Assembly (NCBI RefSeq): GCF_008831285.2
Contig: NC_045138.2
Coordinates: forward strand, 27,871,934-27,935,933
Length of the DNA: 64,000 bases
Direction of reading: 5' to 3'
Source: Nymphaea colorata
Taxonomy: Eukaryota > Streptophyta > Magnoliopsida > Nymphaeales > Nymphaeaceae
Under the pieces are notes generated by a model. It had not been told where the DNA came from and did no database searches. It saw only the letters and a list, made by a program, of their open reading frames with translations. A program made the position numbers and the translations under genes. Positions 24,898-36,643 of the stretch are shown here, piece by piece (positions within the stretch are counted from its first letter, which is position 1; the number at the start of each line of letters is the position of its first letter).

Positions 24898-25511
24898 GCA
24901 GTTGTTGGAGCGTGGAGCCCAATGTTAGAAACAAAACACAATAAACTCTCCTCTCTCACTCTTAAGAGGGGGTTAGAAGCAACAAGGAAGAAGACAACGA
25001 TTTACGTGGTTCGGAACAATAATCTCCTACGTCCATGGTCGCAGAGATCTCTTGTATTCTCTCTCTCAGATGAACACACATAACAGACACTCACAAGCGG
25101 CGGCCATCCTCAAAACATAAGGATTAAGGCAAACCCGCATTTGTATAAAATGACATATATGCCCTTGCATATGAAAAAACCGTGGTATTGTAAATGAGTG
25201 TCTTCCATACACCAACACCCAATCCCCTTGTTTAAGAGTGGGGCGGCTTCTTGTATTCTTTGATAGCAAAAAAACCTGTAGGAAAAATTGATGTCTTCTT
25301 CTTCCTTTTCTTTAACAGTGGAGAGGCTTCTTGTATTCTTTGATTTTTGTGTAATAGTGAAAAAACTCTGCGTGTCCATAGATGTAGGAGAACCTTACCT
25401 TGTGTCTGAACAAGGTAAAATCTTTGTGTCTAATTCATCCTTCTTTTCTTTGGCTTTTTTTTCTTGGTGTTATAAGAAAGAGAAAGAGAAAGCCTTGTTC
25501 CTAACAGCAGT
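24898..25511. mobile_element. LTR-like insertion with GCAGT target duplications in intron 1 of gene C
   Basis: The 604 bases at 24903-25506 begin TGTTGGAGCG and end TTCCTAACA (TG...CA ends). They are bracketed by the exact 5-bp repeat GCAGT (24898-24902 and 25507-25511); genes A and B have one uninterrupted GTAGTTTCATT at the corresponding site. The left third, with ATTTACGTGGTTCGGAAC and CTCCTACGTCCATGG, is the reverse complement of the insertion in pseudogene F. The right third carries a diverged inverted counterpart. A solo LTR is the simplest reading; a composite or palindromic element is possible. No coding sequence was seen. Confidence 0.8.
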
Positions 25512-25779
25512 TTCATTATTGAAACCATGATCTTAAGATATTTAAGATGAAATTCTTTTGCTAGACTGATAAACATTAGATCACTTCAAATTCCGAGCGA
25601 ACCATTATCCAAGTGTTTGTTAAAGTTCATTCAGGAATGACATCTCCAGGTATCAGATCATGCAGATATGCTCTACGCCATGCAATAAGCCCTTTCCCGT
25701 CATGTTATATCAATATTGGCATCGGCCCCTCTCCATGAGATGTATGTAGGGCCAGTATGAGTTGTTTATAAGGGTAAAA

Positions 25780-26284
25780 TGACAATTCAAATGAAGATAG
25801 CTCCCATGTAGCCATATGATCCTCAACATGTAAGCCCAAAATCTTAGTGAACAGAACAACAAAAATGATCTTTTTGTGTATATGCCAAATCTTTGTCATA
25901 TAACTAAATAGATGTGGCAAAGTTTGTCTTTGTGCAAACTTCACCTCAAACCATGTCAACCTCTTAAAAAAAGAAAAAGAAAAAGAAAGATGGGTTAAAT
26001 ATAACAATTGATTGACAGCAAAGTAGCAATGAAAATTTAGATGATGAGCTCCCGTGTACCCAACTGATATGCCATTTTTTCTTCAATATGAAGGTTTTAA
26101 GCCCAAAATCATTAGTAAATGAGACAACAAAACGATCTTTTTGTTTTTTATTCAAATCTTCATTATATAAATAGATAGATATGGTATAGTCTGTCTTTGT
26201 GTCAACTTCACCTTAAAATATTTTAACTTCTTAAAATAAAGAAAGAGAGAAATTAAATATAGCAATTGATTGACAGCAAAGAAC
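25780..26284. repeat. Tandem duplication of about 250 bp within intron 1 of gene C
   Basis: Two diverged copies (about 25780-26024 and 26032-26284) share AAGCCCAAAATC, TAGATAGATATGG/ATAGATGTGG, TTTGTCTTTGTG and end in CAATTGATTGACAGCAAAG. Genes A and B have this intron segment once (about 1370-1630 and 12110-12370), so it duplicated only in the C lineage. Confidence 0.7.
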
Positions 26285-29200
26285 TAAGTTCTGGTGACGA
26301 AAGATTTACGATAAGTGATGGGTTTCATTAGGTTTGCTTTTAAATGACAACCTTAAAAATGACGTTTTATAAAAACTAGGTTTTGAATGCATGTCAAAAC
26401 TGCTTTCATTGCTAGTTTTTTGAAGCCTGATTTGTATGTTTCAAAGACAAGACACAAACCAGGTTTTTACTTTTTAAACCTTTGGGCAGCAAAAACTAGT
26501 CGATACAGTAAATATATTGATATTATTAAACCTAGGGGGCAGAACCCATTTTTCTCTTTAAAAAACCAAAAAAAAAAAAACCTGGATGGGGGGGCAGGTT
26601 TCTCAAGTTCATTTAAAAATGAATTTAGTCAAAACTGGGTTTGAAACAAGTTTAATTTTAATGTCACCTAAACATTTTGAAAAATGCATTTTGAGGTCAA
26701 ACACCATTTTAGGCTGTCGCCTGAACAGCGGCTTAGATTTTTCTACTTATTTTTGAGATAAAAACTTTTTTCTTAAACCACTTTTTCCTGAGACTTAGTC
26801 TTTGCTTTTTTTTCTCATCAATCAAAGTTTCACTAAACAATTTTTCTTTTCTCAAGTTTTACTATGCAAAAGTTTTGCAATCGAACAGCCTCTTATAAAA
26901 AGCTGTTAATCACATGAGACTGCCTCTCTAAGATCTCAATGAAGTCTTTAGGTTTAGCAATTAACAGGAGAATTTGAGACTTGGCTGAGCCTGCTGGTTA
27001 ATGGAAAAGAAAAGGACATGACGTATATGATTTTACTGAGATCTAAATCAGGAACATTTGATGAATCATCTTCTTACGACTTGCTACTCTAAACATTTGC
27101 AGGATATATAAGTTTGAACTGCGGGCTTCCAGAAGGATCGACTTCCCTTGATGAAATAGGCTACACTTTCACTTCAGATCAAGCCTACATCGCGTCCGGG
27201 GAAATAAAAGAAGTGGCCACTCAATTCGCAAGCAGTCCAGTAATGTACCATACGTTAAGGTCCTTCCCCAGTTACAGAAGGAACTGCTACACCTTGACAC
27301 CGGTGACTCAGGGGAAGAAGTACCTGATTCGAGCTTCTTTCATGTATGGCAACTACGACGGCCAGAACCTGCTGCCCACCTTCGACCTCTACCTGGGAGC
27401 CGAACAGTGGGACACGGTGAAGCTGGATAACGCAAGTCACATTCTGTGGACTGAGATTATCGCCGCGGCACAGTCGTCGAACATAAGCGTGTGCCTCGTG
27501 AAAACTGCCGGAGTCAATCCTTTCATCTCCGGCCTGGAGCTTCGTCCTGCTGATGACATCTATAATAACACCCAATGGCCCAGTTGGCTCAAAACCTACA
27601 TGAGGATTAATGCTGGTTCAAATGGACCATCCAGGTTTGTTCTCTTTCTGCTAGACTATTTTCATCTGCTAAACATTTGCTGTTTGCACAGGTAATGAAA
27701 AGAGCTGCCCTTCTCACAACTGATGTTTGGGAGAAGTCGCATAAACGCTCCAGTTTTTTGGGAGAAGTCAACCTTTTCGTGTCGGGCTAGATGAAAAGTT
27801 CATGGAGATCGTTGCTGTGATTTTAATTGTTCTGTTCGTGCAGGTTTAAAGGCTGATCGCACATGGACGTCAGATTACAGTGGGTATGGATTTGCCGTCA
27901 GCACCACTACTAGAATAGAGCGCTCTGGCTTATTCCGGGTACCATCCATGGTCCTCCAAACTGCCGAGTACTCGAGCAGCGGTATTAATATCCATTGGAA
28001 ACAAGCAGCAAAGGAAGAGGAATACCTTTGGGTCCTTTATTTTGCAGGGATAGTGCTAAACCGAACAGATTACCTGACCCTAACTATGAACGGGCAACAA
28101 CCACCCTTTCCTTTTGAAGTTCCTTACATGCACTCATACTATGTTTACTCAACTAATCTAAAGTTTGAAGATTATTTGATCACTCTCGCCGGTGCAAATC
28201 TTACGAGTGTCCCTATCATCAATGCATTTGAAGTGTACAAGGTATACGAACCCGGGGGTGGGGCAACTTATGGCCAAGACGGTGAGTATCTTACTGATTT
28301 GATCAACCCCCCGTTTAATCACTGGAATCAATTAAAAAATACGTCAACAAAAAGATAAATCCCCACCCGAGGAGCTTTGAGTGTTGCTTATCAGATGCAC
28401 CCTTTGAGGGCATTTGATAATCCTTTGGAACGCATTATTCTGTAATACATTCCAAAAACTGGGCCACGTTGATGGAACACCGCGTTCCGAAGATGCAGCA
28501 GTACTCCTGTTGCCAAGCGCCCCCTTCGGGGTTAAAAGAAAGACCAACAGAACGAAGAACCACTTCAATCTTTGCGCAGCTTGCCCGGCACCGTGCGCTG
28601 TTGGAAAAACAAAAAAACAGAAGAAAGTGAAAGATCTCGTGAACCTTGTAGTTTTAGCCTATCGAAAACATTGTTTACATGCTGTCTTTACTTCTCTTTC
28701 CGTTTTTTCCTTGAAATGGATCTAGACCAACCTATTCGAGCTTAATCACCCTAGCATGAGGCCGCTTGATCTTGGCTCCACAAACATGATTTGCTTAGAC
28801 TATTGCTGGAGCTTAACTTGGGCGAGTGAGGCAAGTTGAGTTTGAGCGCAGACCACCCTTTGGTGTAAGACCGTTCTGTCTAACGAGCAAAGCTACACAG
28901 AATTCATTGTGCTGAGCTAAGAAGACATGAACAAACATATTGCAATTTGCAAGTGAGCAGTTACAAACATTTTATTGCCAAAATTACCTTCTCAGCTTGA
29001 TAGGAATTTTATATGCGTGCAGTTGATGCAATCACGGGAATAAGGGATAACTACGAAATCAAGAAAAACTGGGCCTCTGATCCTTGTATCCCGGAGCTGT
29101 ATCCATGGGAAGGCGTCAACTGCAGCTATGGGAATCCGAAATCTCCAACAATCACTGGCTTGTAAGTTCGATACCTGATCAAGTTAAAACTCTCCTAAAC

Positions 29201-30980
29201 TAATTCATGGTTCTAACAGCTCAAAATTACTATGTAGGGACCTTTCCAAGAATGGATTACAGGGCTCGATATCTACCCAGTTTGAAGAGTTGAAGTTTAT
29301 TCAGTCACTGTAAGTGTGCCTGTGCATCATTAAAAAAATCCATCTATGATCGATCAGGTTTACTGACTGCGCAGGCCTTTCTGGTGTCTGCGCCTACAGG
29401 AACTTGTCAGGGAACCACTTGAAAGGTCAAATACCTGAATTCTTTGCAACAATAAAAAGTCTGCGGACGTTGTAAGTATGGTTATTATGGTATTGTGGGC
29501 ATTCCCTTTTCTTGTTTTTCCTTCACTTCTTTTGAAGAAAACTGATAGTGGGTTGGTAATTTTAGAGACCTGTCCGATAATGATTTACATGGACCAATCC
29601 CAGGTGCCCTCAAAGCAAGAATTGATGAAGGCTCGCTTTCAGTAAGGTCTGCTTTAAGAATATTATGTTTTAGCTCTTTAGTTTTCTAAAATTTTCTCCA
29701 GATTGAATCAAATTTCACCATCTATAGGCTGAACAACATTTGCCTGGATAGTTCGTGCGAAGGAACTGGTCATAAAAGTAATGTCAAGTTGTTGGTTATC
29801 GTCATTTGTGTTCCTATAGCCTTCATCCTCGTAATTATAGCGATCATCTGTATTGTCCTTCTCAATAGAAGGCAACGGCACACTAACATGCCGGAGCAAC
29901 ATCCAACACCAGTAGGTATGATGTCCATGTGCACAACTACGTAGAATGCATTCAATTCCTTTTTGTCACTGTTGAATGATCTCCATTTGAAAACAGTTCC
30001 GGTTGTGCCACCTTCTCCAATACAAGCACCACAAGTTCCAACTGCGCCTTCTTCTCCAGCACCAGTACCAAACGTTTCGGTTGTGCCACCTCCACCAGTA
30101 CCAGGACAAGAGAACAGGTTCAGCTACAGTGACATTGTGCGGATCACCAATAACTTTCATACTAAGATAGGTAAAGGAGGGTGTGGAGCTGTTTACCTCG
30201 GGCAACTGAGGAATGGCCGTCAAGTGGCAATTAAGAAAGTTACCAGAACTGAGGCGTTAAGAAGCAGGGAATTTTCTGCAGAGGTTAGCCTCTTGCAAAA
30301 AACTTCATAGTTTAGAAGCAAAGGACAGCTAGAAGACAGAAAGTTGAATTCACCATTCGTACTGCGACTGTTCACCTTTTTTCATCCTTGCAGATTGCTG
30401 CATTGTCACAAGTTCATCATAGAAGTTTGGTATCTTTCTATGGGTTCTGTGATGAGGGGGTGCATATGATGCTCGTATATGAATATATGGCTGGAGGAAA
30501 CCTGAGGGAGCTATTGTCAAGTATGAGCGATTCATCATGCAGTTATTAGGCATTTGCTATTTTGATGCTCTTCTCTTCAATGGTAAGCAACACTCTAAAT
30601 TTGCCCATGTGGGAAATCATGAACGTGAAAGGTGAAGTAAAGAAAAACCTAGCAATTCCATAACAATTTTGAGGCGCTCAGTGAAATCAATGACTGTTGC
30701 AAATGTACCAAAATGAAAACTTGTATGTGTGATGTGGGTGATATTCAAAGTTTCGCAATGGCTTAAAATTTTTTTATATTCTCCATGAAAAAGTTTGCTG
30801 GTGATAGATACCTGTTCTCCTTGACACCTTTTGTTACAGTTTTAGCTTCTTTTTGGGAGTGGACTGGAATAGAATCCACCAGAATGAATGCTCAGAACCA
30901 TTCTGGGCTAGGCCATTACCCTGTGTGTGTGTCATGCTCATTGTTGCAATATGCAAGGAGCCTCTGCATTTTTTCCATTA

Positions 30981-33229
30981 GGGGCCGTTTGATGGCCTAG
31001 AAATATGGAATTGGAAATATATTTCTAGAAATATATTTCCTGAAAAAAGTGAATGAGAAATATATTTCCGATTCCAATTTTGGTGTGTGTGTGATTAATG
31101 AGAAATATATTTCCGGAAATATATTTCTGAGTTTGATGGTTCAGAAATATATTTCCAGAATTGAGACACAAGACAACAGTGGTGAGAAGGCATTAGAAAC
31201 AGAAAACACAAAGCAGTGATTTTGGAACATCCCTTGGATGATAACTCATGATGGCAAGCATATAGTATTCAGACAGCAGGTTAGCTTTACTGAACTCGGC
31301 TCACAGCCCTCCCCAACATTTTGGGGAACCAACAGGCAGTCGATCATGTACACGAAACGATTATGCAGTTGGAATTTTTTCAGCAAATGACTCCATTCAG
31401 AAGAATTATGCAGCTTATGACACAAGCAACATCCATCATAGCATCTCACCCATGAGGAAATTACAGACACAAGACACCAAATCTCTTGCATGGAAAGATA
31501 GCAGAAACATTTCCGCATATGGCACATGATCAGCAATTTCTCCTCTGCTTCAAAAGATATGAATTCAAATATCCAAGAAAAGGGATAGCTGACCACAATG
31601 GCACATGATCAGCAAATTCTCCTCTGCTTTCACAAACTATCACAGGAATCAATCACCACAAACTAGCAAATTTGAAGTCACTCACAAAAAGGCATCTACA
31701 GATCATAAGAGATATTGCTTTAGCCAAATCAGGGAGATTCTAAAAAGATCAAAAGGCCTGTGTAAGAACAGCCAATGCCACCATGTAACCCAAGAACCAA
31801 AATTAACGAAAATCATCACCCTGACAGTCAACCTCCCCAGCCCTCGTGGCACTCTATCGCTCCTTTTGAAATATCTGAAGTAGGAGGCACAACTCCCAGT
31901 CCCACCACTCGCTTGCAAGCATGGGTTAAAACATGAAAGAGGCAACAAACGAAACCAACCAAACAATCATTTGCTTCAAGAGCCAGTAGAGAGGCCCAAG
32001 AATTGGCTTTCAACATTCTCCACCATAGTAAGACAATTCTCAAACAACCCACAAAATTGGCTTTCAACATTTTCCACTATCAGAAGACAAAATTTTCAGA
32101 CAACCCATAGGTTGTATAGAATGAAACTAAAACAAGTAAAGAAGCAAAGCTTCCTTTAATTTTCAGTTTTTATATTCTGGAATTTTTAGCCCAAGAATGC
32201 ATGTTCTTGTGCTTTTTATCTTCCATGCCGTTATGAAAGTAAGTTGCTTGGCCGAATTAATTTCCATCACAAAGCTTTTTCAACTACACGGTAGTAGAAG
32301 AAAACACCAACACAACTCCAACTCAAACAATAAAACAGGCAAAAGCAAAATCACATTAAAAAGCCACATCCTGAAGAAAACTGTCGTCATCTCAACCTAA
32401 CGGAAGAGAACACTCAAGCACATTCAAACTAAATCTCAGTTAAAATTAAGTAGTTTAGCCGAATGAATTTTCACTACAAAACCTCTGCGGCTACCAAAAT
32501 AGAGATAAACTCATTTCCCTTTCATGGTTGTCAATTTCTCCAACACCCACCAGCCAAAAACGTACATATGACCATATATAAAGTTCAAACGAGAGGGAAA
32601 AGAAAAAATAAAGAAAAGGTAAAACCCTACTTCTTGAGAAGATCGTCAAACACCACCTTCAAGAGCTTCTTCTGCTTCAGAGGGGACGGCAGATCTCTTC
32701 GAAGTAGGGACATCGTCGACTTCCATGGCCAGGGGCTCACCGTCATCGTCTGCCACCGATCTCTTTCTCTTTTGGCGGTTCTGGGCCCCCAATCCTTCAT
32801 CTAAGCACCGAAAATCGATGGTGCAGGCCATCGATCCCACAGAGACAGAGAGGGACCAAAGAGGGAGAAGAAAGGGAGGCAGCTTCCCTTTGGCGAAGCG
32901 TGGGTGCCCTAACGGGCAGAAAAATAAACCGTTCTCCACCCCTCGCAGAGGAAATGAGTTTCCGAAAAGGGGAAAGACGCCGAAACTTGAAGAAGGGGAG
33001 AGCGAGAGAGCAGCTGGAGAGAGCGAGAAAAAACCAAAAATCTGCGAGAGGAGGAGGAGGCTGCGGGGAGAGGGAGAGGAAGACGCGGGCGAGAGGAAGA
33101 CGACGCGGGTGAGAGGAAGCGAGAGTGCCCTAACGGGCAAAAAAATATTTCTGGAAATAAATTTCCACCCCTCCGGGTGGAAATTTTTTTCCAGAAAAAA
33201 ATTTCCGAAATCGACCGTAACGGTCGACC
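30981..33229. mobile_element. About 2.25-kb insertion in intron 10 of gene C with transposon-like ends and captured gene sequence
   Basis: A and B run straight through CCATTAATACATAAACTGC, while C is interrupted after CCATTA by GGGGCCGTTTGATGGCC and resumes at ATAAACTGCAA. The left end carries six copies of the 12-bp palindrome GAAATATATTTC within about 145 bp. The right end has related GGAAATTTTTTTCC and GAAATAAATTTCC words and finishes CCGTAACGGTCGACC, a poor inverted match to the left end. Such subterminal motif arrays are typical of transposase binding regions in DNA transposons. GTGCCCTAACGGGCA occurs twice near the right end (about 32905 and 33125), and an imperfect repeat of about 55 bp lies at 31995-32108. 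The class is uncertain, because the right-hand target duplication is not clear. Confidence 0.65.
32627..32831 (-). pseudogene. Captured, internally deleted Cgr1/CCDC86-like rRNA-processing gene
   Basis: On the minus strand an ATG at 32831 opens MACTIDFRCLDEGLG, then a basic QKRKR stretch and AMEVDD-x-x-TSKRSAVPS. Shortly after, in a shifted frame, the sequence reads LKQKKLLKVVFDDLLKK and stops at 32627-32629. From memory of the family, this start resembles plant Cgr1/CCDC86-type nucleolar proteins, and KQRKLLKVV-type ends are characteristic of their C-termini. The middle of the protein is missing, and the join shifts the frame (read straight through, the first frame ends after EALEGGV). The minus-strand upstream part (32832-33130) is GA/CT-rich, like a 5' UTR. 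It lies inside the intron 10 insertion of C and was presumably picked up by that element. Confidence 0.5.
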
Positions 33230-36020
33230 ATAAACTGCAACTCTAGCTTGCTGATTGTTGTCCTTCGCTAGTAGTGAGCAATTGGGCCCAGCTGCACAAG
33301 TCCAAAGTTTCCTTCTTCTGAAGCTAGATCAACTGCTTTTGAAAATGAATGTACATTTGAAGTTATTGCATTGGTGCTGTTCAGATGAGAGAAGAAGAAG
33401 CCTAATTGTTGTGAATTGCATAAGAATCAAATTTACCTTTCTTACTGCAGATAAGACGGATAAGAAATCTGTGTTAACCTGGGACAAGCGACTCCAAATG
33501 GCATTAAGTGTTGCCACAGGTTTGCACCCGAAACATTGCTCTAATTTTTTGAATTTGTGAACTGTCAATTAACATTTCTTTTGCAGGTCTTGATTACTTG
33601 CATGCTGGTTGCAACCCGCCAATAATTCACAGGGATGTGAAAACAACCAATATCCTTTTGGATGGAAACATGGAAGCAAGGCTGGCAGATTTTGGATTGT
33701 CTAGAGCCATTTATGCTGAAAATGTACATGTATCGACTCTTGTTGCGGGTACAACAGGATACATAGACCCAGAGTATGTGAAAAGTGCTACACATAAAAC
33801 ATATTCATCTTAGAACCGATTGGTTTCAGATTCCTTTCTCTATTTTCTTCCCTCTGGTGGGCAAGCTGAATGTGAAACCCTGTTACTGAAGAATAAGGAA
33901 AAAGACAGTAAAATTAACAGTAATAGAAATGGCTGCCAATCAGGTTGTTTATCATTCCACAGCCTTCATGTGGATAGACAAACATTCTGCCCATAGGAAT
34001 GCCATTATGCAACCTACATAGAATTAACAGAACTGCGATGGGATCTGCACAGAACTGAAAAACATCAATTGTTACCAAAGCTACCTACAGCCTCCATGAC
34101 ATTTTCATATCATTTAAAGCAGGAAGTATTAACCCTTCCCCCTTCCTTTCTTATCACAAGGTTCACATTAAAGATATCATTTATGGCCATTCAACAACAA
34201 AATTTGCTTCCTAAGACTAGTTATTAAACACTGCAATTGCCTCCCTAATTCGGAATGGCTCAAACCTTTCACCTTCCGTTTGCTTGAGCGCATGTGAAGC
34301 ACATTCTATCACTTTCGCATGTAAAACATAAAAGACAGGCCATACATATATATATATGTGTGTGTGTATATATATATATAACATTTATTTATTTATTTAT
34401 ATATTGTACAGATAGAATGCATGTCTGACTATTTGCTACTATTTACGCATATACGTGAAGTCCTGTCATAGTGTCATCATTGACCACAGAAGAGTAGAAC
34501 TAATTTCAATTTTTTTACCGGTGCATTTTCTTGTTCCTCCCAATGCTAGAAAAAGAAAGGTGCACCCTCATGATCTGGTGTTTACCATTTGCAGGTATTA
34601 CAACACGGGAAAACTAACAACAAAGAGTGATGTTTACAGCTTCGGTGTAGTTCTTTTTGAGCTCTTAACTGGACGTCCTGTTCTCTTCTCTGAAAATGGA
34701 CTGCTAACTAGCGTTGTCAAATGGGCGAAAACAATTATACAATATGGAGATTTTCATAGGATCATCGATCCTAACCTTAGAGGACAGTATGATGCCGACT
34801 CGATGTGGAGCGTTATAGAACTTGCTATTGCAAGTTTGCAAGTGTCTGGCGATAGGAGGCCTACAATGCAAAAGATTGTTACTGAACTGGCGGCAGCTAA
34901 AAACCAAGAGATACGTCGCCTTGGAATTGGAATTCCTATTGCTGGAGAGGGATCGGCACTATCAGAATTTTCGATGGAGTATACCACATATGTGGAAACA
35001 GATGCTGCACCTAAGGCACGGTAGTATGAAATGGCATGTGGTACCTAAGCCTACAATCAAGATCTGTTTCTGCTAAAACTCGTGGTATTTCTAGTACAGC
35101 CTTCACTCTGCTATGTATTGTGAAAAGCGCTGCTTCAAACTCTGTTTTACCATTTTGTTTGCTTCTTTTGGTTTTGCATTTTATGTTTATGTACAGGCTA
35201 CAGCAGTACAGGTAAAGTAAGAGTGACTGTGTAAAGATCTGCACAGTTTATACTTCGATACAGTGTTGAACTTGGAGTTTATATGCAACATAGACAATTA
35301 AAATGATGCTTGTGAAGGAATTTCGTTTCTTATGGTGTTGAACATGGAGGTTTGTACACCTCGTTCTTCTGTATACTTAACAAGCTCTTGGCAAGACTTC
35401 TTTTTGCCGTATTGAATGTACTCGTCTCTTGTTTCTGTGGCATGTTTTCCTCATTGTATGTTTACTGGTAGCCATTTAACGGAGACAGAGAGTTGGTTAG
35501 TTGTTAGGATGGGTTAATAATAATAATGATAGTAACGCATGTTTAAATATGTTTAATGCCACAGTCAACGCGAAATGCATTTCAATGTGCTTTAGAGTTT
35601 ATATACATCTTTAACTTATGAAACCATCATTGTTAACATTTTCATGCACAAAGAGAAAAGGTAACCAAATTTATACTTATATGTTATAGGCCTTAGATTA
35701 AGCTGAAATTTCACATACGTCACGTCTAAATGGTGGGAATTACCACGTAACAGCTTTTGCCTTTTAGTCAAGGAAAGATTATTAATGATTTTTCTCTTTT
35801 GGAAATTGGAGTCTTAGCGACTTTGCAAGAAGGAAAGATGAAGTACAATTTCATAAATAGCGGCTACAGGCATGTCTCTCCCGCATACCTGACAATCAGC
35901 GAGAGATTGGTTTAAGCTTGATTAATGGGAAGCAGTCTAGTTTCTAATGGATGCCCTTTCCTCTTGAAGGCATGCACACAGATTTCCCACTGATTCCGCT
36001 GAATCTCGGGGTGGTGCTTG

Positions 36021-36333
36021 AAGTTCTGTTATAAATGCGATGCCATATACTTGTAAAGAACTTTCCCTATTCTAATGAATATGAAAACCTTTTGGGGTGC
36101 TTAATCATCTTCGATCTTAGAAACGAGACTCTGATTCAATGTGGGGCTCTATCTTACATTCATGGTTTTAGCAACCTGTAGATTTGAGAATCGTAAAGTT
36201 AATATTTTGACCGTCCATCAAAACCATAGACCCCTAGTGAGAAGGAAATATGTTGGACTTGAACTTCATGAATTAAATTACAAATTCATGTAGTTCCTGC
36301 ATTTTCTAAGCAAAAGATCAAAGATCCTTAATT

Positions 36334-36393
<60 letters not shown>

Positions 36394-36643
36394 ATCCGAT
36401 TCGAGGTAAGGGCCTTGTTTCAAGACAGTTCTAAAGTGCTTAGCTTCATCGTTTGAAGCCAACCACGACCTTTCGACAGGCTAGAGCTTGCACTTTAAAT
36501 TATTTGTCTTAATCATTGACCACATTGTCAAAGGCTCAAAGCACAACTTCGTAGAGGCCAGGCGTTTCCACCAAGAAGACTTCTCTCTCCATTAAGTTGT
36601 CCATTTTCTGTATTTCATGCCTCTTCATTGTGTTTCGAGGGAA
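36021..36643. other. Intergenic C-D with AT microsatellite
   Basis: The 3' match to the A/B unit ends near 36020. An AT run occupies about 36338-36391. Nothing else was recognised before the exon-1 relic of D. Confidence 0.6.

Larger units (their letters stand above)
24711..35024 (+). pseudogene. Gene C: LRR-RLK I receptor kinase with an 8-bp frameshifting deletion in exon 3
   Basis: Exons 24711-24786, 27103-27634, 27844-28281, 29023-29161, 29238-29309, 29400-29471, 29566-29646, 29728-29915, 29997-30283, 30394-30520, 33451-33519, 33587-33773 and 34595-35024 align with A and B and keep GT-AG sites. Near the start of exon 3, eight bases present in A and B (after TTTAAAG) are missing, so the frame hits TGA at 27854-27856. 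The product would be a 206-residue secreted fragment holding half of the malectin-like domain. I see no other stop or frameshift: the LRRs, membrane span and kinase ([33 protein letters not shown]) stay open. The last base of exon 10 is A rather than G, which weakens that donor. Introns 1 and 10 are swollen by insertions. C is a very recent pseudogene, an unusual truncated gene, or a sequencing error at one spot. Confidence 0.85.

Noticed and set aside
31246-31596. A 116-codon minus-strand frame in the C intron 10 insertion as a transposase
   Set aside because: No DDE-type motif, zinc finger or recognisable family segment, and codon composition looks non-coding.
32725-33246. A 173-codon plus-strand frame in the C intron 10 insertion
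   Set aside because: It lies in GA-rich DNA with highly biased composition (Arg, Lys, Glu, Gly) and opposite the captured minus-strand gene; no domain is visible.
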